Of a stretch of DNA of 64,000 bases, positions 1 through 12,000 are shown piece by piece. Made by a program: the position numbers and the translations under genes. The DNA is from Crambe crambe (taxonomy: Eukaryota > Porifera > Demospongiae > Poecilosclerida > Crambeidae): positions 5,022,001 to 5,086,000 of the forward strand of contig OZ004587.1 in assembly GCA_963924555.1 (NCBI GenBank). The letters run 5' to 3'. Numbering within the stretch: the stretch's first letter is position 1; each line of letters begins with the position of its first letter. The notes beneath the pieces are model-generated. The model saw nothing but the letters and a program-made list of their open reading frames with translations. It was not told the DNA's origin and made no database searches.

Positions 1-84
1 ATGCCCCCAGACCCACCTGGTGCACTATGTAGTCACAATAAATACCTGACTACGTACATCATTTTTGTTACTCCGCCCCTGTCA

Positions 85-299
85 GGTGACATCTTAACAG
101 GAGGAAAGCACATTCTCATTGTAGTCCTATGACCTTAAAGGATCAGAATAATAACTAGCTAGAGTTCTCAAGCATTGACATCACTTTATTGAAATATTTT
201 ATAAGAGTTATTTACTGACCTTAGGGGTTAAAACATCCCACTGCTCTAGGGAGATTCTGAAAGAGTACAAACCTCAGGGTACAACCACCAAGGAGAAGC
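85..299 (+). repeat. Duplicate of LLTP upstream flank
   Basis: This stretch closely matches about 6453-6735 in the same orientation; shared phrases include AGGAGGAAAGCACATTC, TTCTCAAGCATTGACATCAC and GTACAACCACCAAGGAG. At 6.45 kb the segment lies just upstream of the minus-strand LLTP gene. Here it runs into an LLTP C-terminal relic on the plus strand. This suggests that a second head-to-head LLTP pair once lay at the left edge and lost its middle. Bases 1-84 show nothing recognisable. Confidence 0.7.
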
Positions 300-302
300 A
301 TC

Positions 303-1255
303 GTTAAGGGAAACATCGAAGGAGCCTCTTCCAGTACAGCATTCCTGTCTTCATCTATGTTGGCACCTTGCGGTTTTCAATTGGTCTCTATGGCCATTTG
401 AAAGTGCATTTCAATACAAATATCTGTATCGGTAGGAAGGGAACAGAGATATCGGGAGCTTTGGGTGTGCTGACACTAATGTTGGAGCTTCGTTTGAGGG
501 CAGTGTGTCTGCAAGTTTGCTGGTACGTAAGTATACTGCTGATCCTTAACTGATTTAAGTTTTTTCCAATTAATATAGCTAGCTATACTGTTTTTTCTTG
601 AGCCTCAAATTCAGTCTCCAGTAATACTTTATTACATAATAATAATTAACAGATAATGTCAGCATAGAGTAATAATCACATGCATAGTAATGTACAGTTT
701 GCACATATTTATACGTAGCTATCAGTTACACAGTAAATGAGTAAATTACGACAATAACAGTAGCTACTGATCTTATCCACAATAGGACATCTAGTCTAAT
801 TTAACTACATGTAATTAAATATTAACTATATAGCAATTAAGGCATATATACTGTTGCTATTTTTTTTCTAAGTAGCTAATGGATAGGTTATCTTCTCTCT
901 TTCGAGACAGAATATAGCTATATGGTGGTCTCTTTAATGGAGAACAGCTTAGGATATGGCAGTGTGATCTGATTGTTTAGACAGGTTTCATTGGACGCCA
1001 CTAAAATGTAACTACTGTATTTTTTTTCCATAGCCCTACCCTTGTCTTAAATGGGGCAAGCGTCGCCGCTGGGACAAACTGAGCAAGAAATGGAATCTCG
1101 GTTCTCGAGGATGGAGGGCATTGTATCAGCGTTGCAAGGGAAAGCTAAACCGTACCTGTGCTGCAGGGGCTCTCAACAGTCCACTCTTCAAAACATTAAA
1201 ACAACAAACTAAATCTGAAATTTCTATACTTCATCTTGATACTGAATGGCCATGA
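303..1255 (+). pseudogene. LLTP C-terminal fragment, third copy
   Basis: About 303-522 matches the end of LLTP exon 9: NTNICIGRKGTE and SGALG align with NTNVCIGRTGTE and SGALG of the complete copies. A one-base loss near 475 shifts the frame before the conserved exon end, which is followed by a GTACGTAAG donor at 523. No counterpart of exon 10 is seen. After an AG acceptor at 1032-1033, 1034-1255 encodes a relative of the basic last exon (PYPCLKWGKRRRW...), with stop TGA at 1253-1255. It is more diverged than the two complete genes are from each other. With exons 1-8 and 10 missing and a frameshift, it is a truncated relic. The last-exon similarity also fixes the correct reading frame of that exon in the complete paralogues. 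Confidence 0.75.
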
Positions 1256-2095
1256 ATCAAAGCATACTGATACATAACATTTTTATCTTGCTATCTATAT
1301 AATGGAAATAATAAATAATTTATATCAGTAGATTTTGTTAGCCATAGTTGTCAGTGGATCACATGTTGAGTTACTAGTTTACCATTTGTACCATTAGGAT
1401 TGTTCCCTTCGAGGTTGGCTATCAACCTCCTGGAGATATTGATAATTAAGCTATTACCCTCTGTCATGAGACCTACATGGCTGCTATAACCTATCTATTA
1501 TAAAGACATACCTCATGCCCCTGTATTAGGGAGTGCGGGATTTAGCTGTAAGCTCCTTTATGCAATTTCAATTTATGCTAAATTATGAGAACTAATTCTA
1601 TTGAATTATAAAATTGCTGACAATTAGCTATAGCTATGTAAAGCTGAGCACCGCTATGAAAAGAGAAAGAATCTGAAAAGACCCACTCAGCCACAGCCAA
1701 TGACAGCTGTACTATGTATATATTTATCCTCATGAGACTTCCACCATAAAGTTACATTATTAGACACATCCTCAGCAGCACAACTACAGTATTATGATTC
1801 TCTACAAAATTATTCTTCATGCTTTTAGCTAAGCTCCCTATTATGCTAAGGTGTGGCTGATTTTTGCTATGTACGTGCTATTGTAATGTCTGCAGAATAG
1901 CTAGTACATACATTATGTATAGCAAACAATTATTGTTTTAGCTCAAGACAAAAAAAATTTCTCTAGCTAGCAAGTTTAAAGCAGAGCAACTTGTGTAAAC
2001 AACTATCTTGTATGTATTGGTGATGTTAGTAAATTACGTAGCCACAGCCAGTAGCTAATCAAGTTATTGCATGTGGTTGAATAATCGCTGCTGGA
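1256..2095. other. Intergenic, between LLTP 3' ends
   Basis: This AT-rich region has AGCTA words and no convincing reading frame, RNA gene or transposon terminus. It lies between the 3' end of the relic and the 3' end of the minus-strand LLTP gene. Confidence 0.6.
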
Positions 2096-5000
2096 TCAGC
2101 AAGTCTGTGAGACTACTGGTGAAGTAGTGGGGAAAAGGGGACTGCTCAGAGCTCCGCCAACACACATGGGATTCAAACGTCCAGTGCAACTCCGAGTCAC
2201 AGGCCTTCTCCCTCGGGAAGGAAGGCTCCAGCTTGTACTCAAGGGACTGAAACGACGGCGACTCCCCCATGAAAAACATGGGTAAGGCTGTGTAGGAAAC
2301 AAGATAGATAAACAACAAAATAATAACAACAACAATAAGATTAGTATAAGGTTTTAGACCTTAGAGCTGACACATTAACTAGAACACATGACAGTTAACT
2401 ATAGATATTTGGGAGTCCCAATTTCATTATAGGAACATTTGAGAAATGGCTAGTTTCAATCAAAATGTTTGATTTCTGTCAATTATGAACCTGTGGCTAA
2501 CTATTATTAACTCACTATTCTAACGGAACGTCCCCATGGCAGTGACACTCTTCGGTGGCAAATTCTTGCACTTCTGATTTGGTACCATGCATTTAATTCA
2601 ACCCGATTATTGGGCCTCGAGTCTAAAACTCCAATGCACGACCTTGCGGAGAGAGTACAGCATGCAGTACAAGCCTGGACACCTGCTGCTGGCTCGATCT
2701 GATAATTGAAAGTGGCCTCAGCAGACAGGCCTGCTCGTGCTGCCTATAAAAGGAGAAAATAGATTCACTAAGTTAACAAACATTTATTAACGATTCTTGG
2801 ATAGCATGCTTTAATTAGCTATTTATACAATCATATATATTTTTGCTTTATTGTACACTTTTCCTTAATATAAACTTGTAGCTACGTATCTATTGTATAG
2901 CTAGCTTCCAATTAGTTGGAAAGTGATAATAGCTAACATTGCTAGCTACATGTAGGTATGTACGTATATCACTTACCACCAAACTAACAGAAACACTTCC
3001 TTCAATAGTAACTCCCAATCTAAAAGTTAGTGCACCCAAAGCTCCCGATGCCTCTGTTCCTGTTCTACCGATGCAGACATTCGTATTGAAGTTTATATCT
3101 AATTGTCCACGAAGAGCAATTGAAATGGTCAAGGGGATTCCAAAGACGGAGACTGGAATTCTGAAACTGAAGAGGGTTCTTCGATACCGACCTAGAGGGC
3201 GAGAATCGGCTCTGCAGTGGCTGGATAGTGCTCGGTTGAAGTTAAAGTCGAGTAGAGTATTGGTACCTACTCTGGCATATAGTGAAATAGATATGGATGT
3301 GGTGGAAGCAGTTAGCTGGAATTTAAGATCAGCTAAGGTTGCAGACCGTGAGAGAACTCTTGCCTTTACAATGCCTCGAGTGAAGGCTTTCATTCGGTCA
3401 CAGTGAGTGCCGATTCCTGCAAAGTACCCACTGGCTATTTTGATATTAGCTTTGCTGATGCCAATGGTCTTGGAGGTGATGTATGCTCTATGACGGGGAT
3501 AGGTATTGACATCACTTTGTCGAGTTGATAATGAAGCAACGTAATTGTAGTCAGAATTGGATGAAGAGTCCCAGTCACTCGTTTGTCGCTTGGCTCGACC
3601 ACCTGGTATTGTGCTCTCTCTTTCAAGTATTTCAAAAAGGAGATCTTTAGAATCGATCTTCTTGAAGTAGTCCACCACCATCATGTGTAGATCGGTACTG
3701 TTTATTGAAGTAGATATTCGTACAATGGAGTATAAGATGGTGTGAGATGTGAGGTAAGTGATGTATTCGTCTACCTGCTGTTGTCTGCTTTCAACATACT
3801 CAAATCCGTGATCTAGTGTTTCGATGATAGCAGCTACGTATTCTTCTGAGTCAGAGGTCCCAGGGACTAAGAAGTCTTCAAGTACTGTCAATACAGTGTC
3901 CTCATCAGTAAGCTTACTCAATGCATCAATGACGGCTAACTTCATCTCTTTTGATTCACTATGCTGTGCAGATCGATTAAGAAAGCTGAGTATGACTGTA
4001 AGAGATAACTCTGATCCAGTGTTCCCTAGAGCATGGACTACTAGAATGCTTCGTGAGAGATCGGGATCAGTTTGGCTGTTGATGCTTGAAGATATTGTGT
4101 TAAGATAATTCATGACTCGAACTTCAACCTCTTCTGAGCCTTTGGTTGCGAGACTTCCGTACACTAAAAGTAGCTGGTCTGAGATGTTAGCATTAAAATT
4201 TGCATTCGGGTTGCTTAAATGATCTTCTAAACCAATGACAAGGTCAAGACTTGCCCAATCCAAGAAGGATATGTGTGTGAGGATTGAGTTCACCTCCAAA
4301 TTATCATTTGTATTGTTCAGAGCATTCAAGAGAGCCTAAAAGGTTAACACACAAAAAAATCTAGTCACAAACATTAAGTTTGACATTTTCATAATTATAA
4401 TCATGATTAGCTAATTAGCTATTCATTTTATTTATATACCATTTGAGATCTTAAGCTTCCATCAGCACTTAAGAGCATGAAAATAGCTTCCCTTAGTTTT
4501 CCATAGGAGTCTGAGTTTGGTATCTGTATTGAAGAATAATTTCAGTCAATTAGCTATAAATCTCACCACATTCTGTAATGATAATAGCTTACTTGTTTCA
4601 TGAATGTTAATATTTCATCTATAGCAGGAGTATTGGAAGGTTCAACTCCATACTCTGACTCGAGTTCCACCAGCCTCTTCAGTTTTTCAACTGTTAATGA
4701 AAATATAGCTACAATAAAAATCCTTACTCGTCACAGCCAGAGACTAGGTACGTAAGTTATCTAATAGGAATATAGTTACAATGCATGGAACCTCTTAAAG
4801 ATTTTAGCAACTTTCATACTGTTGTTTGAATTGAAAGGTGCATGTAGCAATTTCAGAGTTTTCTTATTAATCTTTCAGAATCATAGCTGCTAGCTAGTGT
4901 ACTTCCTTAGTTTTGAGAAGTTGCATAATATTTTACCTAGTTTTTCACTCTCTTCATCTCCTCTGTATCGTCTTAAAACCAAGGTTACAGATCCAGAAGG

Positions 5001-6349
5001 AAGCCTTTCCCTCAACATATTCATCTCTTGAAGTGCTTCATCTCCTGAGTCAATAACAATACGTGACGAATTGTTAATTTTGTGTACATCGTGCTTTTGT
5101 TAAAACTCACTTTCATCAACTGTTGCCTTCAAATCCTCTTCCATGGAAGTCCTCATGTTGGAATCAATCTTCTTCTTTTCAATCCCAAACATGTAGCTGG
5201 TAATCTTATGACAACTTCGCAGTTTTAGATCGTACCACCCACTTGCCGAGAACATTGCTGAGAAAGACTCGTCATCCTGTGTGACATCTGATTCATTCAC
5301 CAAATGCACGGTCATGTTTCCAGCAGAATGCACCAGTCGTCCTGCCTTATATTCAATTTCTTCATCCTTCTCCATTTCAACGTCTTTTTTTGGTGCACTC
5401 GATGCAAGCTCATGCACATCTCTTGCATGAATGATTCTTCTCATTTTCATCTTCCCCTCTTCAGTTGGAATATGACTGCAGTCACAGCAATCAATAAATT
5501 ATTCATAGCCTGGCAATATTGACTCCATGAATAACTTACGTGTAGTGGGAAGTGTGAGTCGATTCTGAATCTGTCTCTTCCTCTTCCTCAGTTTCATCAA
5601 AGTTGGCCTGAAAAGCAGCAGCAACACCTTTCTTGAAGGTGATAGCTTTATTGTTCTCAGAGGTGGAATGGTAAACAGCTGCTATTTTCCCGTGTGAATT
5701 CTGGACGAAACAGAACCATTTAGAAAGAAGTTTCGTCATCGATTGCTGCATCCCTCTATGTGAATCAATAATTACTATTGATAATAATGTATCTCATTAA
5801 TTCGATTGATCATACTTTTTTTCTTCTTTAGTAGTATTTTGTAAAATGTCTCCAGAAAGTTTGGCACTTTTGATGTCCATGCAGTACAGTTTTGCAGAAG
5901 TTTCATTGTGAATTCCAGCTGCATAATTATATATGGGTAATTATGTAGTCATACTCTATAACTATAGCAATATATAGTTACATGAAATGCAAGTTATGTC
6001 GAGTTCTGCCTTGATTCCCACATTCCCTTCTTCACTGCTGCTGAAGAATTGTTGATAGGCAGTGTAGAGATAATGGCAACGCTGTGCACTCTGTAATAGT
6101 TAATTATAACAACATAACTTTTGTATCATAATGAGTAATAAATAGCTAGCTAGCTGGGGAAGAAGAAGAAGAAGAAGAAGAAGAAGTCTACAATAATTAT
6201 AGCAACTGATTGTACTACAAACTTCTACTATGACTCACTTCACATTCTCCAGTTTTCACATATCTTGGTGTTGCAGGAGTGGCAGCACTGGAGAAACACT
6301 GCAGCACTGATGCTGCAGTGATGAAGGTCGCTAGTAATTGGAGTTGCAT
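2096..6349 (-). CDS. Large lipid transfer protein (vitellogenin/MTP-like), copy 1
   Basis: Predicted secreted lipid-binding protein of the LLTP family, which loads or carries lipid. Eleven exons (minus strand): 6239-6349, 5982-6090, 5816-5918, 5540-5755, 5111-5475, 4937-5044, 4593-4690, 4440-4523, 2977-4335, 2570-2743, 2096-2287; 972 aa. Exon lengths and phases match copy 2 except for small changes in exons 1 and 11. MQLQLLATFITAASVLQCFSS is a signal peptide. Exons 2-5 resemble the lipovitellin N-terminal barrel (GKIAAVYHSTSEN, then KKGVAAAFQANF and an acidic run). Exon 9 carries the helical part with HALGNTG, a furin-like RAKR site near residue 645, then beta-rich sequence. The last exon is Arg- and Cys-containing. 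The protein is MTP-sized, far shorter than vitellogenins. Oddity: the intron 10 donor is GC (GCAAGA) instead of GT. Family call is good; the exact orthologue is not resolved. Confidence 0.85.
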
Positions 6350-6416
6350 CTTTTAGACTTTGAATGATCTGAAAAGGCTCTTGCTTGGTATGGATACTTA
6401 GCTACTTTCCCTCCTT

Positions 6417-6426
6417 CTTTTATATA
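6417..6426 (-). promoter_or_regulatory. TATA box of LLTP copy 1
   Basis: On the minus strand the sequence is TATATAAAAG, about 70 bases upstream of the start codon at 6349. A start codon followed directly by a strong signal peptide supports this as the core promoter. Confidence 0.55.
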
Positions 6427-6452
6427 AGGCCTGGGCCTGCAGCTGATGACAT

Positions 6453-6735
6453 CATAAAAGGAGGAAAGCACATTCTTCATTGTAGTCCTATGACCTTAAA
6501 TTATCATTAGGATCTATAAATTTGAGAATAACAACTAGCTAGAGTTCTCAAGCATTGACATCACTTCATTAAAATATTTTTTAAGAGTTGTTTACTGACT
6601 CTATGGGTTGAAATATCCCCTGCTCTAGGGAGTTCTGAAAGAGTACAAACCTCACAGTAACAAAGGATAATGGTATTCACGTCTTCAACATACTTATAAT
6701 TGACTTAAGGGTACAACCACCAAGGAGGAAAGCGC
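6453..6735 (+). repeat. LLTP upstream flank, copy also at 85-299
   Basis: Same-orientation partner of the segment at 85-299. It holds the distal upstream region of LLTP copy 1, and the two copies differ by short indels and substitutions. It may contain regulatory sequence, but only the duplication is visible. Confidence 0.65.
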
Positions 6736-7969
6736 TTAAGCATTTTTAAAAAGGAAGTTCAGAGTTCACTAATAATAAATTTAATTAATAATAATTTTTT
6801 ATAATAATACGCGCGCGCATTTTGACATTTTACAAAAGGAAGGAAAATTTGTTTGCTTAAATTGTCATATAGCTAGCTACTATTGCAAGTTTTCATTCAT
6901 TTTTCTGGAGCCCTACCCTGGATCTGCCCCTGTAATATTGACCTCTGTACCACTTATATTGTATTGTGCATATTCTTGAAGGTGTTGGCTCACCTGGGTC
7001 ATCATTGCTAAGGGTCCACCTTCATAGCTAAGGTGTGATCAGGAGGACTTTGAATGGGCAGGTCTGCTTCTCCAAGACTATTTTCCCTTGCTCTATAGCT
7101 ATATGAAGCTCTAATTTCACCAGCTCAGTCATGTCAAAGTTGGGTATGTAAGAGTCGTTATCCTAGGGCTAGCTATAATATACGTAGTTTTCGCACTTGT
7201 CACTGAAGTCAGCCAATACCATCAAAGGCTGTTGAGCTATTCGAGTAGGTATACGTAGCACATCTTGATTCATTATACTCTCACACATGCACTGTCTTCA
7301 CCATTGATCAAGGTAAGCCACAAGCTAGTAGCTAAAATTCAAGGCCTAAACAATGTTGGTGCAAATAGGATGTTTTCTGTGCATTAATTTTGTGGGTAAT
7401 TGGAAAGAAACTGGTCCAGGAACCCAAGGTGTCATGTGGCAGTGAACAATTCTTTTTCGCCCTGCTTGTGATGACCCCCTCTTGTTGAAAGATTCCTGTA
7501 GTGCTGGCATGATAAAAGTATCTGACACTATAGCTGGTATTGTTATAATCATTATTAGCAGTCATGTTTCTTTGTTCACCTCTATGATTATTTTGAAGGG
7601 AAAAAATGACACCAATGAATCTGTTTAAGTGACCTTTTATTAAATACCTGTGGTTACTTGATTGAAGCACTTCACTATAATATCACTACCCCAATTCCTT
7701 AAACACTGCCAAAGTAACAATAACATGGTGCCATGTAAGGCATACTATAATAGGCAGCAGGTCTAGAATTGTTTTAACCCTGAGCACATGCATAAGGCTT
7801 ATAGTATGCAAAAAAAGAGACCCCAATAGATTTTTAAGCTGTGAATACATGTGGTTACTTGATTGAAGCATGCACTTCCTGGTCACTATACCACTACTCT
7901 GACTGTCTGACTAATATTTAGTGGTGGATTAATGGGCCATGCAGCTGCAGAATAGCAACCAGTACACCC
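6736..7969. other. Intergenic between divergent LLTP genes
   Basis: No gene is supported. About 6905-6932 (CCCTACCCTGGATCTGCCCCTG) matches the right end of the inverted-repeat element at 52689-52941 and is probably a solo terminus. About 7650-7690 and 7851-7900 share TGTGGTTACTTGATTGAAGCA and following bases, a short internal duplication. Confidence 0.5.
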
Positions 7970-8152
7970 ATTTTCACTTCACTTTGAACGTGGTCTGGGA
8001 AGTGTATGGTTTGTTTTTTTAAGGTTGTTTCAATGGGCATTAATGGAACTCACAAAGCATAAACTTTCCATGAGATTTGGAAGGTTATGCTTTAACTGCC
8101 CGAAAAAACAAACCATACACTTCCCGAGGCATGTTCAAAGTGAAGTGAAAAT
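7970..8152. repeat. Foldback element
   Basis: The arms ATTTTCACTTCACTTTGAAC (7970-7989) and its exact complement (8133-8152), plus GGGAAGTGTATGGTTTG (from 7998) and its complement near 8109-8125, form a long interrupted hairpin with an approximately 80-base loop. This is the structure of a small non-autonomous foldback or MITE. No coding content. Confidence 0.7.
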
Positions 8153-8927
8153 CCGTGTGCGTATGCTGATTAGCGTATTAACCAAGTCTCATAGTGCAAA
8201 GGTCATCTGAAACTAAAATAAAAGGGTGGACTTTATTTAGCTAGACCACTTGCCCATGATCTCATTATGTCTTCTTAGAGATTTGTCATGTGAGTTGAGA
8301 TTCTTTATGATTAATTGTACTAAGTCAAGAGAAATTTTCGCTCATGGATTTGAGATTGGGAGGCACAAACTCTCTAAGCTGATTACAGAAGTGGAAAAAA
8401 ATTTTTTTAACATACATAAATTAGTATTAAAGTCAGTCAGTCGTCTAAAAATTGCTGACTTTAGTCTCTATCATATGAAGACGACTCATGCTGAACCTGG
8501 GTATTGGGTAAGAAGTGTTTTTCTTGTCACCCGCCATAATTAATTATTACCAAGACCTCTATTGGACCAGGGCCCTCTGACCATCACCTCAATAAACAAA
8601 AATTATTAACAAAGGCGCAAGACATTAGTGGATCCTTTGAATGACAGTATAATAATGTTGCATGTGTTTGATAAGCAACTTTTTCTAGCACCGCATGCTC
8701 ATATATTATAATATTAATATGAGTCATGTAATAATTAATAATATTATAATACTGAAACTCCAACGGTGAAATATTGAAACCACTGCACACATTTCCTTCA
8801 CTACTGTGGTTTGTGCTCTCCATGGTGTCACCAGCTGTTAGCTGCCAAGGTGTCACCACATCTGTCCGGCTTCTTTTAGTAGCTGCCAAAATATCACCCC
8901 TGAGCCAGTACGTCTGTAAACAACATT

Positions 8928-8968
8928 AAAAAGGATGCTGAATAAGAAGGATACTGAGCATCCTTTTT
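8928..8968. repeat. 12-bp stem hairpin upstream of LLTP copy 2
   Basis: AAAAAGGATGCT (8928-8939) pairs exactly with AGCATCCTTTTT (8957-8968) across a 17-base loop, about 60 bases upstream of the TATA box. Related AAAAAGGATG sequence is found at the same relative place upstream of the Calx-beta genes, without the second arm. A regulatory role is unproven. Confidence 0.5.
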
Positions 8969-9029
8969 ATTAACTTACTGCAGCTAGATGTAAGAAATAA
9001 TTTTAAGGAGGGACAGTTGTTCACCAGGT

Positions 9030-9037
9030 TATAAAAG
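9030..9037 (+). promoter_or_regulatory. TATA box of LLTP copy 2
   Basis: TATAAAAG lies 68 bases before the ATG at 9098 and is followed by AGTGCAGAATTCTC, a leader sequence shared with the Calx-beta genes of the tandem array. Confidence 0.6.
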
Positions 9038-9097
9038 ATCAGTGCAGAATTCTCTTCAAAGTCAACAACTAAATTTGCACTAAGTATCTTTAAAGAG

Positions 9098-12000
9098 ATG
9101 CAACATGAATTAACGATTTTGATCATTGCAGCATCAGTGCTGCAATGTTTCTCCAATGCCACTCCTGCAACACCAAGATATGTGAAAACTGGAGAATGTG
9201 AGGTGAGCTAGCTGCTTCATTAAATCTTCTTTTTCCTCTCTCCTCTCCCCAAAATTATATAGCTACATAGCTAGTTATGTATTTTTTCAAATGTCGTGTT
9301 ACATAATCACATATTGCAGAGTGCACAGCGTTGCCACTATCTCTACACTGCATATCAACAATACTTTAGCAACAGTGAAGAAGGAAATGTGGGAATCAAA
9401 GCAGAACTCGACATAACTTGCATTTCATGTAAGTAATTGCATGCATGGTCTATTGTAATATCTGCAGATCTAGAACTATTATCATAACTTTGCAGCTGGA
9501 ATTCATAATGAAACTTCTGCAAAACTGTACTGCATGGACATCAAGAGTGCCAAACTTTCTGGAAAAATTTTACAAAACAGCACTAGTGAAGAAAAAAGGT
9601 ATGATTAGTAGTTATGTAGGTAGCTACATGGACATCAACATTAATAATAATAATTATTTCCTTTTGATTCACATAGAGGGATGCAGCAATCAATGACGAA
9701 ACTGCTTTCTAAATGGTTTTGTTTCATCCAGAATTCACATGGAAAAATAGCAGCTGTTTACCACTCCACCTCTGAGAACAATCAAGCCATCACCTTCAAG
9801 AAGGGTGTTGCTGCTGCTTTTCAGGCCAACTTTGATGAAACTGAAGAAGAGGAAGAGACGGATCCAGAATCAACCCACACCTCCCACTACATGTAAGAGT
9901 CGATATTGCCAGGTTATGAATACTGGTTACAATTAGCCAATTGCTGTGACTGCAGTCATATTCCAACTGAAGAGGGAAAGATGAAAATGAGAAGAATCAT
10001 TCATGCAAGAGATGTGCATGAGCTTGCATCGAGTGCACCAAAGAAAGACGTTGAAATGGAAAAGGATGAAGAAATAGAGTACAAGTCAGGACGACTGATG
10101 CATTCTGCTGGAAACATGACTGTACGTTTGGTGAATGAATCAGATGTTACACAAGATGATACGACTTTCTCAGCCATATTCTCGGCAAGTGGGTGGTACG
10201 ATCTAGAACTGCGAAGTTGTCATAAGATTACCAGCTACGTGTTTGGGATTGAAAAGAAGAAGATTGATTCCAACATGAGAATTTCCATGGAAGAGGATTT
10301 GAAGGCCACAGTTGATGAAAGTGAGTTTTAAGTAAGGCACTACAAATGCTTTTAGTCATTACGTGACTTTATGATAATATTGACACAGGAGATGAAGCAC
10401 TTCAGGAGATGAGACTCTTGAGGGAAAGGCTTCCTTCTGGATCTGTGACCTTAGCTTTAAGACAATACAGAAGAGACAAAGAGAGTGATAAACTAGGTAA
10501 CTCTAAAAAATATAATGACTAGCAGTGACTGGCACATGTATAGGAATCAGCCATTTAATAATTTTTGGATTTTATTATAACAGTTGAAAAAGTTAAGAGG
10601 CTGGTGGAACTCGAGTCAGAGTATGGAGTTGAACCTTCAAACACTCCTGCTATAAATCAAATACTAGCTTTCATGAAGCAAGTAAGCACTTCGATCATTA
10701 CATAATTAGCTAGCTATTAATATTATAGCTAACCCTATTATCCATAAAGATACCAGACTCGGATTCTTCTGAAAGACTAAAGGAAGCTGTTTTCATGCTG
10801 TTAAGTACTGATGGAAGCTTGATATCTCAAATGGTAAATATTATTTGTAGCTCGTGGATTTGTTCACTGTCAAAAAATGAATGCATGGCAGGTCAGAATG
10901 AAACTTTGACCCCATTCAGCTATAAGGAAATGTAAAATCATGATTAGCACATCATGATAAGATGTTTTAAAGAAGAAATGTTAGTAACTAGCTTTATGTG
11001 CTAACATTTATTCCTTTTTCAGGCTCTTTTGAATGCTCTGAACAGTATAAATGATAGTTTGGAGGCAAATGCGATCCTCACACACATATCCTTCTTGGAT
11101 TGGGCGAGTCTTGACCTTGTCATCAGTCTGGAAGATCATTTATGCAACCCGAATCCCGAATTCAACGATAGCATCTCAGAACAGCTACTTTTAGTGTATG
11201 GAAGTCTCGCAACCAAAGGCTCTGAAGAGATTGAAGTTCGAGTCATGAATTATCTTAACACAGTATCTTTGAGCATCAGTAGCCAGTCTGATCTCGATCT
11301 CTCACAAAGCATTCTAGTAGTCCATGCTCTAGGGAACACTGGATCAGAGTCATCTCTTACAGTCATACTCAGCTTTCTTAATCGATCTGCACAGCACAGT
11401 GAATCCAAAGAGATGAAGTTAGCCATCATTGATTCATTGAGTAAGCTTACTGATAAGGACACTGTATTGACAGTACTTGAAGAATTCTTAGTCCCTGGGA
11501 CCTCTGACTCAGAAGAATACGTAGCTGCTGTCATTGAAACACTAGATCATGGATTCGAGTATGTTGAAAGCAGACGACAGCAGGTGGACGAATACATCAC
11601 TTACCTCACATCTCACACCATCTTATACTCCATTATACGAATATCTGCTTCAATCAACAGTACTGATCTACACATGATGGTGGTGGATTACTTCAAGAGG
11701 ATCGATTCTAAAGATCTTCTTTTTGAAATACTTGAAAGAGAGAGCACAATACCAGGTGGTCGAGCCAAGCGACAAACAAGTGACTGGGACTCTTCATCCA
11801 ATTTGGACTACAATTACGTTGCTTCATTATCAACTCGACAAAGTGATGTCAATACTTATCCCCGTCATAAAGCATACATCACCTCAAAGACCATTGGCAT
11901 CAGCAAAGCTAATATTAAAGTAGCCAGTGGGTACTTTGCAGGAATTGGCACTCACTGTGACCAAATGAAAGCTTTCGCTCGAGCCATTGTAAAAGGAACA

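Noticed and set aside
2064..2318. Second open frame through the last exon of LLTP copy 1 (FFMGESPSFQSLEYK...)
   Set aside because: The equivalent frame in copy 2 has a stop. The basic frame fits the phase-0 splice and is the one conserved in the third copy at 1034-1255.
7332..7886. Minus-strand frames sharing MLQSSNH in the LLTP intergenic region
   Set aside because: The shared start reflects a short DNA duplication; the remaining sequence has no domain, signal or exon support.
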